Part shown: positions 16,806 to 24,460 of the stretch, piece by piece
Numbering within the stretch: the first letter of the stretch is position 1
Layout: every line of letters begins with the position of its first letter
NCBI RefSeq assembly: GCF_005519465.1
Contig: NZ_CP027858.1
Location: forward strand, 5,436,001-5,500,000
Direction: 5' to 3'
Length of the DNA stretch: 64,000 bases
From: Streptomyces clavuligerus
GTDB taxonomy: Bacteria > Actinomycetota > Actinomycetes > Streptomycetales > Streptomycetaceae
Translations under genes and position numbers: made by a program
The notes under the pieces: model-generated
What the model was told of the DNA's origin: nothing
Databases searched by the model: none
What the model saw: only the letters and a program-made list of their open reading frames with translations

Positions 16806-18404
16806 GTGATCACCGCTTCCGGTATCGAGCTGCGTGCCGGTGCCCGCATCCTCATCGAGTCCGCGTCCTTCCGTGTCGCCAAGGGCGACCGCATCGGCCT
16901 CGTCGGCCGCAACGGCGCGGGCAAGACCACCCTCACCAAGTGCCTCGCGGGTGAGGGCATCCCCGCCTCCGGCACCATCGCCCGCTCCGGCGAGGTGGGC
17001 TACCTCCCGCAGGACCCGCGCACCGGCGACCTCGACACCCTCGCGCGCGACCGCATCCTCTCCGCCCGCGGACTCGACAGCGTCCTCCGCAAGATGCGGG
17101 AGAACGAGGACCGGATGGCGAACGGCCAGGGCGCCACCCGCGAGAAGGCGATGAAGAAGTACGAGCGCCTGGAGACGGAGTTCCTCACCAAGGGCGGATA
17201 CGCCGCCGAGGCCGAGGCCGCCACCATCGCCGCCGCGCTCGGACTCCCCGACCGCGTGCTCGGCCAGCCCCTGCACACGCTCTCCGGCGGCCAGCGCCGC
17301 CGGGTCGAGCTGGCGCGCATCCTCTTCTCGGACGCCGACACCCTCCTCCTGGACGAGCCCACCAACCACCTCGACGCCGACTCGATCGTCTGGCTGCGCG
17401 ACTACCTCAAGACCTACCGCGGCGGCTTCATCGTCATCTCCCACGACGTCGACCTCGTCGAGACCGTCGTCAACAAGGTCTTCTACCTGGACGCCAACCG
17501 CTCCACCATCGACATCTACAACATGGGCTGGAAGCTCTACCAGCAGCAGCGCGAGGCCGACGAGAAGCGCCGCAAGCGGGAGCGGCAGAACGCCGAGAAG
17601 AAGGCCGCCGCGCTCAACGCCCAGGCCGACAAGATGCGGGCCAAGGCCACCAAGACCGTCGCCGCGCAGAACATGGCCCGCCGCGCCGAGCGGCTGCTCG
17701 CCGGGCTGGAGGCCGAGCGCGCCTCCGACAAGGTCGCCAAGCTGCGCTTCCCCGAGCCCGCGCCCTGCGGCCGGACCCCGCTGCGCGCGGAGGGCCTGTC
17801 CAAGTCCTACGGCTCGCTGGAGATCTTCACCGATGTCGACCTCGCCATCGACAAGGGCTCCCGGGTCGTCATCCTCGGTCTGAACGGCGCGGGCAAGACC
17901 ACCCTGCTGCGGCTGCTCGCGGGCGTGGAGCAGCCCGACACCGGCGAGGTCGCCCCCGGCCACGGCCTCAAGCTCGGCTACTACGCCCAGGAGCACGAGA
18001 CCCTGGACCCGGGCCGCACGGTCCTGGAGAACATGCGCTCCTCCGCCCCGGACCTGGACCTGGTGGAGATCCGCAAGACGCTCGGCTCGTTCCTGTTCTC
18101 CGGCGACGACGTCGACAAGCCCGCCGGTGTGCTCTCCGGCGGCGAGAAGACCCGGCTCGCCCTGGCCACCCTGGTCGTCTCCTCGGCCAATGTGCTGCTG
18201 CTCGACGAGCCCACCAACAACCTCGACCCCGCCAGCCGCGAGGAGATCCTGGGCGCGCTGCGCACCTACAAGGGCGCGGTCATCCTGGTCACCCATGACG
18301 AGGGCGCGGTGGAGGCGCTGGAACCGGAGCGGATCATTCTGCTGCCGGACGGCGTCGAGGACCTGTGGGGCGCGGACTACGCGGACCTGGTGGCCCTGGC
18401 CTGA
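16806..18404 (+). CDS. ABC-F family ATPase (ribosome-associated)
   Basis: 532 residues with two complete ATP-binding cassettes and no membrane segments, the ABC-F layout. Walker A motifs GRNGAGKTT (near 34) and GLNGAGKTT (near 358), signature motifs LSGGQRRR (near 160) and LSGGEKTR (near 444), and DEPTNHLD and DEPTNNLD Walker B regions. The inter-domain linker (about 235-300) is highly charged and coiled. ABC-F proteins act on the ribosome in translation quality control or antibiotic protection; this looks like the housekeeping actinobacterial type (Uup/EttA-like), not a dedicated resistance factor, but that is judgement. GTG start with GGAG at nine bases. Confidence 0.9.
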   Translation: MITASGIELRAGARILIESASFRVAKGDRIGLVGRNGAGKTTLTKCLAGEGIPASGTIARSGEVGYLPQDPRTGDLDTLARDRILSARGLDSVLRKMRENEDRMANGQGATREKAMKKYERLETEFLTKGGYAAEAEAATIAAALGLPDRVLGQPLHTLSGGQRRRVELARILFSDADTLLLDEPTNHLDADSIVWLRDYLKTYRGGFIVISHDVDLVETVVNKVFYLDANRSTIDIYNMGWKLYQQQREADEKRRKRERQNAEKKAAALNAQADKMRAKATKTVAAQNMARRAERLLAGLEAERASDKVAKLRFPEPAPCGRTPLRAEGLSKSYGSLEIFTDVDLAIDKGSRVVILGLNGAGKTTLLRLLAGVEQPDTGEVAPGHGLKLGYYAQEHETLDPGRTVLENMRSSAPDLDLVEIRKTLGSFLFSGDDVDKPAGVLSGGEKTRLALATLVVSSANVLLLDEPTNNLDPASREEILGALRTYKGAVILVTHDEGAVEALEPERIILLPDGVEDLWGADYADLVALA

Positions 18405-18416
18405 CCGGACGCCGTT

Positions 18417-18443
18417 CCGGTGCCGGTCCGGGACCGGCACCGG
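18417..18443. terminator. Hairpin after the ABC-F gene
   Basis: CCGGTGCCGGTCC and GGACCGGCACCGG are perfect inverted repeats of 13 bases, starting 13 bases past the stop. No T tract, as is common in Streptomyces. Confidence 0.65.
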
Positions 18444-18490
18444 AGCCCGTACGGGCCCGGGACGCGGGGTGCCGACCCCGGCCAGCGCAC

Positions 18491-18529
18491 TGATCCACTG
18501 CCTATGGATCATTCGGCTCACGGGTGATC
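18491..18529 (+). promoter_or_regulatory. Cluster of GATC sites upstream of gbn (possible autoregulatory sites)
   Basis: Three GATC tetramers in 38 bases (18492, 18507, 18526), the first two arranged as an inverted repeat TGATCC/GGATCA, and one in the GATCAT context. A fourth, again GATCAT, lies at 18785 near the start. Gbn is known to bind GATC-containing sites, so these may be its own targets. Confidence 0.45.
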
Positions 18530-18827
18530 CATCATCTGAGTGAGCGTGTCTCATCCATCCGTCGGGGCGCCGCCCGCGGGCCACCGGGCGCTCCCGGTGG
18601 TGCCCCCGTCGGCATGCTTCGGAACGTACCTACTCTGACCTGCCCACTTGTCGGGACGACCCGCTTCTGTGACGGACGTCTCGAACACGGAATGAACCTT
18701 TCGGGGTGCCCGGGCCGTATAGGGACTGATGAAGGTCGTCTTATGGACCTTGCCGAATGGGTGGCCAGGAAGGGCGCAAGGGGTGATCATGAGAAGTCCA
18801 GAGCGCACTTCCCATGAGGAGGCACGG

Positions 18828-19049
18828 GTGGCCGAGACTCTGAAGAAGGGCAGCCGGGTGACCGGCGCCGCGCGCGACAAGCTCGCGGCAGACCTGAAGA
18901 AGAAATATGACTCCGGTGCGAGCATCCGGGCGCTGGCCGAGGAAACCGGCCGGTCCTACGGGTTCGTCCATCGGATGCTGAGTGAGTCCGGAGTCACACT
19001 GCGAGGACGCGGTGGAGCCACACGGGGCAAGAAGGCCGCCTCGGCCTGA
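18828..19049 (+). CDS. gbn: Gbn-type GATC-binding nucleoid-associated protein
   Basis: 73 residues beginning VAETLKKGSRVTGAARDKLA, with a helix-turn-helix (about 27-55: SIRALAEETGRSYGFVHRML) and a basic tail (RGRGGATRGKKAASA). Length, sequence and position match what I know of S. coelicolor SCO1839 (Gbn), a small nucleoid protein that binds GATC-containing motifs and influences development and antibiotic production. GTG 18828 has GAGGAGG six bases upstream; an in-frame ATG at 18789 would add 13 residues and is a weaker alternative. Monocistronic, between a terminator and the enoyl-CoA hydratase gene. Confidence 0.88.
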   Translation: MAETLKKGSRVTGAARDKLAADLKKKYDSGASIRALAEETGRSYGFVHRMLSESGVTLRGRGGATRGKKAASA

Positions 19050-19224
19050 GCGGCCGGCGGCCGGGCTCTGTCCGGTTGTCGAGTGCTCACCCGGCCGGCC
19101 CGACAGCGGGCCGGGTGGACGCTCCGGCAGTCGCCGCTTCCGGCGGTGCGGGTCCTGTGGACCTCGCCGTACGGTGGCGGGGGCTCGGCCATGGCGGACA
19201 AGTCCCCGGGGACGGGTGGTTACT

Positions 19225-19255
19225 GTGCAGTCGCTTAGCTAGTCTGCGACTGCAC
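19225..19255. promoter_or_regulatory. Perfect 10-bp inverted repeat upstream of the enoyl-CoA hydratase gene
   Basis: GTGCAGTCGC and GCGACTGCAC separated by an 11-base AT-richer loop (TTAGCTAGTCT), ending 27 bases before the ATG. Could be a repressor operator over the promoter or a leader hairpin. Confidence 0.6.
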
Positions 19256-19282
19256 CGATCACCCCCGAACCGGAGGCGCCCC

Positions 19283-20086
19283 ATGACTTCGCCCGGCTCC
19301 GCGCACGATGTCGTGCTGGACCAGGACGGCGTACGGCTCACCGTGGAGGACATGGTCGCCACGGTGACCCTGACCAACCCGGCCAAGCGCAATGCGCAGT
19401 CCCCCGCCCTGTGGCGGGCGCTGACGCAGGCGGGTCGGTCGCTGCCGGGCAGCGTACGGGTGGTCGTGCTGCGCGCGGAGGGCATGTCCTTCTCCGCCGG
19501 GCTCGACCGGCAGGCTTTCACGCCCGAGGGCTTTACGGGCGAGCCGTCCTTCCTGGAACTGGCACGGATGTCCGACACGGCGCTCGACGCCGTGATCTCC
19601 GAGTACCAGGAGGCGTTCACCTGGTGGCGGCGGAACGACATCATCAGTGTCGCGGCCGTCCAGGGACATGCCATCGGCGCCGGTTTCCAACTCGCGCTCG
19701 CCTGCGATCTGCGGATCGTGGCGCAGGACGCGCAGTTCGCCATGCGCGAGACCGCGCTCGGCCTCGTCCCCGATCTGACCGGTACCCATCCACTGGTCTC
19801 GCTGGCCGGTTACGCCCGGGCGCTGGAGATCTGCGCGACGGGACGCTCCGTCCACGCCGACGAGGCCGAACGGATCGGCCTCGCCCAGCTCGTGGTTCCC
19901 GGGGCGGAACTGGACGCGGCGGTACGTGACCTCGTCGCCGCGCTGCTCGTCGCACCCCGGGACGCGGTCGTCGAGACCAAGACCCTGCTGCGCGGCGCGG
20001 CGACCCGTTCCTACGAGGACCAGCGCGCGGCCGAACGCGCGTCCCAGACCCGCCGCCTCCGGGACCTCGCGGGCCTCGGCGACTGA
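19283..20086 (+). CDS. Enoyl-CoA hydratase/isomerase family protein
   Basis: 267-residue crotonase-fold protein. VTLTNPAKRNAQSPALW near residue 35, VVVLRAEGMSFSAGLD (oxyanion hole) near 70, QGHAIGAGFQLALACDLRI near 130 and FAMRETALGLVPDLTGTHPL near 155 are family signatures. The usual catalytic glutamates are not in the standard hydratase context (the second site reads GLVPD), so isomerase or another CoA chemistry is possible. ATG 19283 has CGGAGG six bases upstream. Preceded by a strong palindrome that may bind a regulator. Confidence 0.87.
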   Translation: MTSPGSAHDVVLDQDGVRLTVEDMVATVTLTNPAKRNAQSPALWRALTQAGRSLPGSVRVVVLRAEGMSFSAGLDRQAFTPEGFTGEPSFLELARMSDTALDAVISEYQEAFTWWRRNDIISVAAVQGHAIGAGFQLALACDLRIVAQDAQFAMRETALGLVPDLTGTHPLVSLAGYARALEICATGRSVHADEAERIGLAQLVVPGAELDAAVRDLVAALLVAPRDAVVETKTLLRGAATRSYEDQRAAERASQTRRLRDLAGLGD

Positions 20087-20517
20087 CCCACCCGCCGGTC
20101 ACGTCCCCCGGACCCGGTGCCGCGCCCCGATCCGGCCGCCCCGCCGCCGACGAGCCCCGCGCTCACCGCCGGATCCGGTGCGTCGCCGGAGCACGCCGCA
20201 CGGCCCCGCGCGGTCCGTCGCCTTCTCCGGACCCCGGGGCGCCGTCGCACGGCCACCGCGCGGATCTGGCGGGCTGCGAGGGCGGTCGGGTCCTCCGGGG
20301 ACGGGGACGGCGGCGGCTCGGGGCGTGCCGCACAGCCGCGGCCGGACCTGCCTCCACCGCGACGTACCGCGTGGCCACCTCAGGACCTGGTCCACCGCGT
20401 CTGCCGGGAGGGCCACCACCGCCGACCTTCGTCCAGCGCGTCCCCCCGGGGCCGACAGCCGACCCGGGGGACCCGGTCCGCCGTGTTCTCCGCGAGGTGT
20501 CGCGCGCCGGAGCGCTC
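20087..20517. other. Gene-free stretch between convergent genes
   Basis: About 430 bases of GC-rich DNA between the ends of the enoyl-CoA hydratase (plus) and the hypothetical at 20518 (minus). Frames through it are Arg/Pro-rich and show no domain. I see nothing distinct in it. Confidence 0.5.
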
Positions 20518-21198
20518 TCAGACGGTGACGGCGGTGATCAGGACCGCCACCGGGAGGTCCCCGGGCAGTTCCGGCGAGACGGCCGAGCGGACCGCACGGG
20601 CCACGGTGAGGGGGCGGTGGCCCCGGGCGACGGCGATCTCCAGCCGGGCCCGGTCCGGGGCGATCGTGACGGCGGGGCCCAGGGTGGCGGTCAGACCGTC
20701 CACGCCGGGGACGGCGGCCGCGGCACGGGCCGCCGGACCGTCCGGCTCCGTCCGTGGAACGGACGGCTCCACAGGGGCGCGCACCGGCCCGGTCCCCCCG
20801 GCCGGGGCCGGGTCGGCCAGCCCCGTCACCCGGATATCCGTATCCGTCACGGGCAGATCGAGCACGTCCGTCGCGGCGGTCAGCAGCGCCTCGCGCAGTC
20901 CGGCCGCCAGCTCCGGCAGCGGCCGTGACCAGGTCGTCGCTGTGCACTCCGCCGTGATCCGCAGCGGACCGGGCGGCAGTGCGCCCGGCGGGGGCGGCAC
21001 CCGGGGGCGGGCCGCCGCCTCCGGGTCCGCCAGATCCAGCCGCAGCGGACCCGGCACCACCCCGGTGACCCCCGCGCCCGCCCGCTCCAGCACGGCCCGG
21101 GCCGCCCGCTCGGTGATCCAGACCCCGTCCTCCGCCCCGCCCAGCGCCAGCAGTCTGCCGGGGCCGAGCCATCTCCGTACCGCGTCAGCAGTGGTCAT
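20518..21198 (-). CDS. Conserved hypothetical protein diverging from the Asp23 cluster
   Basis: 226 residues; Ala/Pro/Leu-rich with no membrane segment and no motif I can tie to a function. It resembles proteins I remember annotated in Streptomyces as nucleopolyhedrovirus P10 family, a name that says little about role. It contains two similar segments (about 70-110 and 170-222) each ending in a beta-like run (DTDIRVTGLAD and LPVAVLITAVTV), reminiscent of the domains in the neighbouring Asp23 proteins, so it may belong with that cluster. ATG 21198 chosen; a short upstream extension to 21237 is possible. Confidence 0.65.
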   Translation of the reverse strand: MTTADAVRRWLGPGRLLALGGAEDGVWITERAARAVLERAGAGVTGVVPGPLRLDLADPEAAARPRVPPPPGALPPGPLRITAECTATTWSRPLPELAAGLREALLTAATDVLDLPVTDTDIRVTGLADPAPAGGTGPVRAPVEPSVPRTEPDGPAARAAAAVPGVDGLTATLGPAVTIAPDRARLEIAVARGHRPLTVARAVRSAVSPELPGDLPVAVLITAVTV

Positions 21199-21302
21199 GG
21201 CCCCAGCCTGCCGCATCCCCGGCGCGCAAGCGGACAACCGCGCTTAATGTGGGCAAGGGGGTGTTTTCCAAACGGCGGGCGACGGCCGAAAGGATCGACG
21301 GG

Positions 21303-21749
21303 ATGACGGACAGCACCGGTAGGGAACTCCAGGGCACGGGCGGCAGGTCCGGGGGCAAGGACCCCGGCGTCCGGGGCCGTACGACCATCTCCGACGGGGT
21401 CGTCGAGAAGATCGCCGGGCTCGCCGCCCGCGATGTCGTCGGCGTCCACACCATGGGCAGCGGACTCTCCCGCACCCTGGGGGCCGTCCGCGACCGCGTC
21501 CCCGGCGGCCGGACGAGCGTCACCCGGGGCGTCAAGGCCGAGGTCGGCGAGGTACAGACCGCGCTGGACCTGGAGATCGTCGTCGACTACGGCGTCTCGA
21601 TCTCCGAGGTGGCCCGCGCGGTGCGCGAGAACGTGGTCTCCGCCGTGGAGCGGATGACCGGCCTGGAGGTCGTCGAGGTGAACATCGCGGTCACCGATGT
21701 GAAGCTGCCCGACGAGGAGGACGACGAACCGGAACCACGACTTCAGTGA
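21303..21749 (+). CDS. Asp23/Gls24 family envelope stress protein
   Basis: 148 residues. RGRTTISDGVVEKIAGLAARDVVGVHTM (from about residue 25), then VQTALDLEIVVDYGVSISEVARAVRENVVSAVERMTGLEVVEVNIAVTDV in shortened form is the classic Asp23 (DUF322) domain. Family members form cytoplasmic assemblies tethered to the membrane by AmaP and are linked to cell-wall stress. The acidic tail EEDDEPEP is typical. ATG 21303 is preferred; a GTG at 21249 is a less likely alternative. First gene of a five-gene cluster through 23658. Confidence 0.9.
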   Translation: MTDSTGRELQGTGGRSGGKDPGVRGRTTISDGVVEKIAGLAARDVVGVHTMGSGLSRTLGAVRDRVPGGRTSVTRGVKAEVGEVQTALDLEIVVDYGVSISEVARAVRENVVSAVERMTGLEVVEVNIAVTDVKLPDEEDDEPEPRLQ

Positions 21750-21782
21750 CCGGCGGCCCAGGGAGTGAGGAGCTGAGCTGAG

Positions 21783-21974
21783 ATGAACATGGCTGTGGCC
21801 GGACTACTGGCCGGAATGGGCCTCGGCTTCGCCGGGTACTTCGGTGGCTTCGGCGCCTTTCTGCTGGTCGCCGCCCTGGGAGCGGTCGGCTTCGTGGCAG
21901 GCCGCTTCCTCGACGGCGATCTCGCGCCCGGAGAGTTCTTCCGGACCCGCGAGCGCGGCGACCGGCCCCGGTGA
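21783..21974 (+). CDS. Small membrane protein of the Asp23 cluster (DUF2273-like)
   Basis: 63 residues with two hydrophobic segments rich in Gly/Ala (about 4-42) and a charged C-terminus (TRERGDRPR). DUF2273 proteins regularly accompany asp23 and amaP, and both position and topology fit. AGGAG precedes the ATG; the 3' end overlaps the next gene by four bases (GTGA). Confidence 0.78.
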   Translation: MNMAVAGLLAGMGLGFAGYFGGFGAFLLVAALGAVGFVAGRFLDGDLAPGEFFRTRERGDRPR

Positions 21975-22405
21975 CCCCGGGGGCGGGAGCCGCCACCGCC
22001 GACGGCGGTCCGGACGGCGGGTACGGCGGCATCGTCGACGGCGGTCCGGACGGCGGCACCACCGGCGGGCGGATCGGCGCGGGCGACCGGGGCGCGACCG
22101 TCATCGCGGACCGCGTCGTCGCGAAGATCGCCGCACAGGCGGCCCGGGAGGCGATCGGCGCCGTGCCCGAGGGCGGCCGGTCCCCGCATGCCTCCGTGGC
22201 CGTACGGCGGGGCGCCGCCCGGGTCCGGGTCAGCCTCGAACTCGACTACCCGTCCGACATCGGCCTCCAGTGCGGCGCCGTCCGCCGCCGTGTCACCGAA
22301 CGCGTCGAGACCCTGGCCGGGATGACCGTCCCGGAGGTCTCCGTCCTGGTGGAACGGCTGCACTCGGCCGAGACCCGCGGCACCGCGCGGCGGAGGACCC
22401 GATGA
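21971..22405 (+). CDS. Second Asp23-like protein
   Basis: 144 residues. A Gly/Asp-rich N-terminus (about 1-35) with repeated GGPDGG leads into an Asp23-like domain (ADRVVAKIAAQAAREAIGA, RVRVSLELDYPSDIGLQ, MTVPEVSVLVERLH). More divergent than the first copy. It starts at a GTG overlapping the upstream stop and ends in an ATGA overlap with the next gene, so it is translationally coupled on both sides. Confidence 0.82.
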   Translation: MTPGAGAATADGGPDGGYGGIVDGGPDGGTTGGRIGAGDRGATVIADRVVAKIAAQAAREAIGAVPEGGRSPHASVAVRRGAARVRVSLELDYPSDIGLQCGAVRRRVTERVETLAGMTVPEVSVLVERLHSAETRGTARRRTR

Positions 22406-23052
22406 CCCCGCAGCAGCGGCCGACGGCACAGCCCGGGGCGCCGACCGCGCCGCCACCGCCCAGCACCGAGCGGCCCGACCCCTTCCTCGTCCGCAACCGC
22501 CGGACCGGAACCGGCAGATTCTGGTCGGTGCGCCGCCTCCCCGCCGCGCTGCTCGCCGCCGTCGTCCTCGGCGGCGCGGGAGTGCTGCTGTACGACATCG
22601 CCGCCGTCCGGGCGGGCCGCCCGGCGATGGAGTGGCGGCGCGTGGCCGTGGCCCAGCTCGCCCGGCGGCGGCTCGACGAACCCTGGGTGCTGACGGGCGC
22701 GGCGGTCCTCGCCGCCGTCGGGCTCTGGCTGATCGTCCTCGCCGTCACCCCCGGGTTGCGCCGGCTGCTCACCATGCGGCGCGACGGCGGCCCCGTCCGG
22801 GCGGGCCTGGAGCGGACGGCCGCCGCCCTGGTGCTGCGGGACCGTGCGATGGAGGTGCCCGGAGTGCGGTCGGTACGGGTCCGGGTGGGCCGGTCCCGGG
22901 CCAGGGTCCGGGCCCTGGCCCACTTCCGTGACCTCGACGAGGTCCGCGCCGACCTCGACAGCGCCCTTGACGCGGCCGTCGCCGAACTCGGCCTGGTCAA
23001 GGAGTTGTCGCGGTCCGTACGGGTCTCCCGGCCGCCCGTGCGGAAGACCTGA
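22402..23052 (+). CDS. Membrane protein of the Asp23 cluster (DUF6286-type)
   Basis: 216 residues. A disordered Pro/Gln/Thr-rich N-terminus (1-35), one membrane segment at about 52-75 (LLAAVVLGGAGVLLYDIAAV), a second at about 95-115 (VLTGAAVLAAVGLWLIVLAV), then a soluble domain with an AmaP-like beta-alpha pattern (VPGVRSVRVRVGRSRARVRA). I recall such proteins as DUF6286. Likely a membrane anchor for the Asp23 proteins. ATGA overlap with the preceding gene. Confidence 0.78.
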   Translation: MTPQQRPTAQPGAPTAPPPPSTERPDPFLVRNRRTGTGRFWSVRRLPAALLAAVVLGGAGVLLYDIAAVRAGRPAMEWRRVAVAQLARRRLDEPWVLTGAAVLAAVGLWLIVLAVTPGLRRLLTMRRDGGPVRAGLERTAAALVLRDRAMEVPGVRSVRVRVGRSRARVRALAHFRDLDEVRADLDSALDAAVAELGLVKELSRSVRVSRPPVRKT

Positions 23053-23079
23053 GGTGACACGAGTGCGGGGAGAGGCACG

Positions 23080-23658
23080 ATGCTGAGAGCCGTCAACCGT
23101 GTGGTGCTCGGCCTGGCGGGCGCGGTGCTGGTCTGCGGCGCGGGCGCGGCGCTCGCCGCGGGCGCGGGCCTCGACGTCCCGTCCTGGTGGCCCTGGCACG
23201 GCCCCCGCGATGTGCCGCTCTCCACGGCGGACCGGGAGCGGTGGCGCGACGAGAGCTGGTGGTGGCCCACCGTCGCCGCCGTTCTCGCGGTGCTCGTGCT
23301 GCTGGCGCTCTGGCTGCTGCTCGCGCAGCTCCGGCGGGGCCGACTCGCCGAACTCCGGGTGGCGGGCGACGACGGCGGGGACGGACTGATCCGGGGCCGG
23401 GCGCTGGAGCGGGTGCTCCAGGCGGAGGCGGAGTCGCTGCCGGGGGTCGCCCGGGCCCGGGTCCGGCTCACCGGCCGCCGCCGGGAGCCGCGGGCCGGGG
23501 TCGGACTCCTCCTGGAGCCCCACGCCTCACCGGAGGAGACCCTGACCCGGCTCGCCTCCGGGGCGGTGGAGCACGCCCGCGCCTCGGCCGGGCTCGTCGA
23601 ACTGCCCGCCGAGGCACGGCTGCGCGCCGCCCGGCACGGCGCCCGCCGGGTGAACTGA
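23080..23658 (+). CDS. amaP: AmaP-like alkaline shock response membrane anchor protein
   Basis: 192 residues with an N-terminal membrane segment (about 5-29), a Trp-rich loop (VPSWWPWHGP, DESWWWPTV), a second membrane segment (about 64-86) and a soluble domain (LQAEAESLPGVARARVRLTGR). This is the AmaP layout; the family tethers Asp23 to the membrane. ATG 23080 has GAGAGG upstream. Last gene of the cluster, converging on the SDR gene. Confidence 0.82.
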   Translation: MLRAVNRVVLGLAGAVLVCGAGAALAAGAGLDVPSWWPWHGPRDVPLSTADRERWRDESWWWPTVAAVLAVLVLLALWLLLAQLRRGRLAELRVAGDDGGDGLIRGRALERVLQAEAESLPGVARARVRLTGRRREPRAGVGLLLEPHASPEETLTRLASGAVEHARASAGLVELPAEARLRAARHGARRVN

Positions 23659-23700
23659 CCCCCGGCACGCCCCTCCGCCGGGCCCGGCGGCGGCACCGGC

Positions 23701-24456
23701 TCAGAAGCCGCGCCGCGTCCCCCCGTCGACCGGCAGCATCACACCCGTCAGATAGGACGCGGCGGGCGACAGGACGAACGCCGCCACCCGGCCGAACTCC
23801 TCCGGGGTGCCGTACCGCCGCAGCGGGATGCGCGCCTCGTTCGCCGCCCGGGCCGCCTCCGCGTCCCCCGAGAGCGCGTCGAGTTCCCGTACCCGGTCGG
23901 TGTCGATCCGGGCGGGCAGCAGCCCCACCACCCGGATGCCCCGCGGCCCCAGCTCGTCCGCGAGCGACTTGGCGAAGCCCGCGAGCCCCGGGCGCAGCCC
24001 GTTGGAGATCGTCAGCCCGGGGACGGGCTCATGGACCGAGCTGGAGAGCACGAATCCGATCACCCCGCCCTCGCCGAGCGCCGCGGCGGCCGTGCGGGCC
24101 GTGCGCACCGCGCCCAGGAACACCGAGTCGAACGCGGCCCGCCACTGCTCGTCCGTGTTGTCCGCGGCGGACCCGGGCGGGGGCCCGCCCACGCTGATCA
24201 GCACCCCGTCGAACCGCCCGAAGTGCGCCCGGGCGGCGTTGACGAGCCGCTCCGCGCCCTCCGGGTCGGCGTTGTCCAGCGCGATGCCCACGGCGTCCGG
24301 GCCCAGTTCCGCCGCCGCGTCCAGCACGGTCCGCTCGTCGCGCCCGGTGATGACGACCTTCGCGCCCTCGGCGACCAGCGCCCGCGCCGAGGCGTTGCCC
24401 AGCCCCCGCGAGGCGCCCGTCACCACGAGGACGCGGTCCTTCAGTCCAAGATCCAT
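23701..24456 (-). CDS. SDR-family oxidoreductase
   Basis: 251-residue short-chain dehydrogenase/reductase. NAD(P)-binding VVTGASRGLGNASA near residue 11, ISVGGPPPG in place of the usual NAG loop, and C-terminal LTGVMLPVDGG. The active site is atypical: after LSSSVHEPVPGLTISNGLR the expected YxxxK is replaced by SNGLRPG, with no Tyr at the canonical place. Relatives with the same SNxLRxG pattern are known as a distinct SDR subgroup, so this is likely a real variant. It starts five bases after the glucanohydrolase stop, so co-expression is likely. Confidence 0.83.
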   Translation of the reverse strand: MDLGLKDRVLVVTGASRGLGNASARALVAEGAKVVITGRDERTVLDAAAELGPDAVGIALDNADPEGAERLVNAARAHFGRFDGVLISVGGPPPGSAADNTDEQWRAAFDSVFLGAVRTARTAAAALGEGGVIGFVLSSSVHEPVPGLTISNGLRPGLAGFAKSLADELGPRGIRVVGLLPARIDTDRVRELDALSGDAEAARAANEARIPLRRYGTPEEFGRVAAFVLSPAASYLTGVMLPVDGGTRRGF

Positions 24457-24460
24457 GGAC

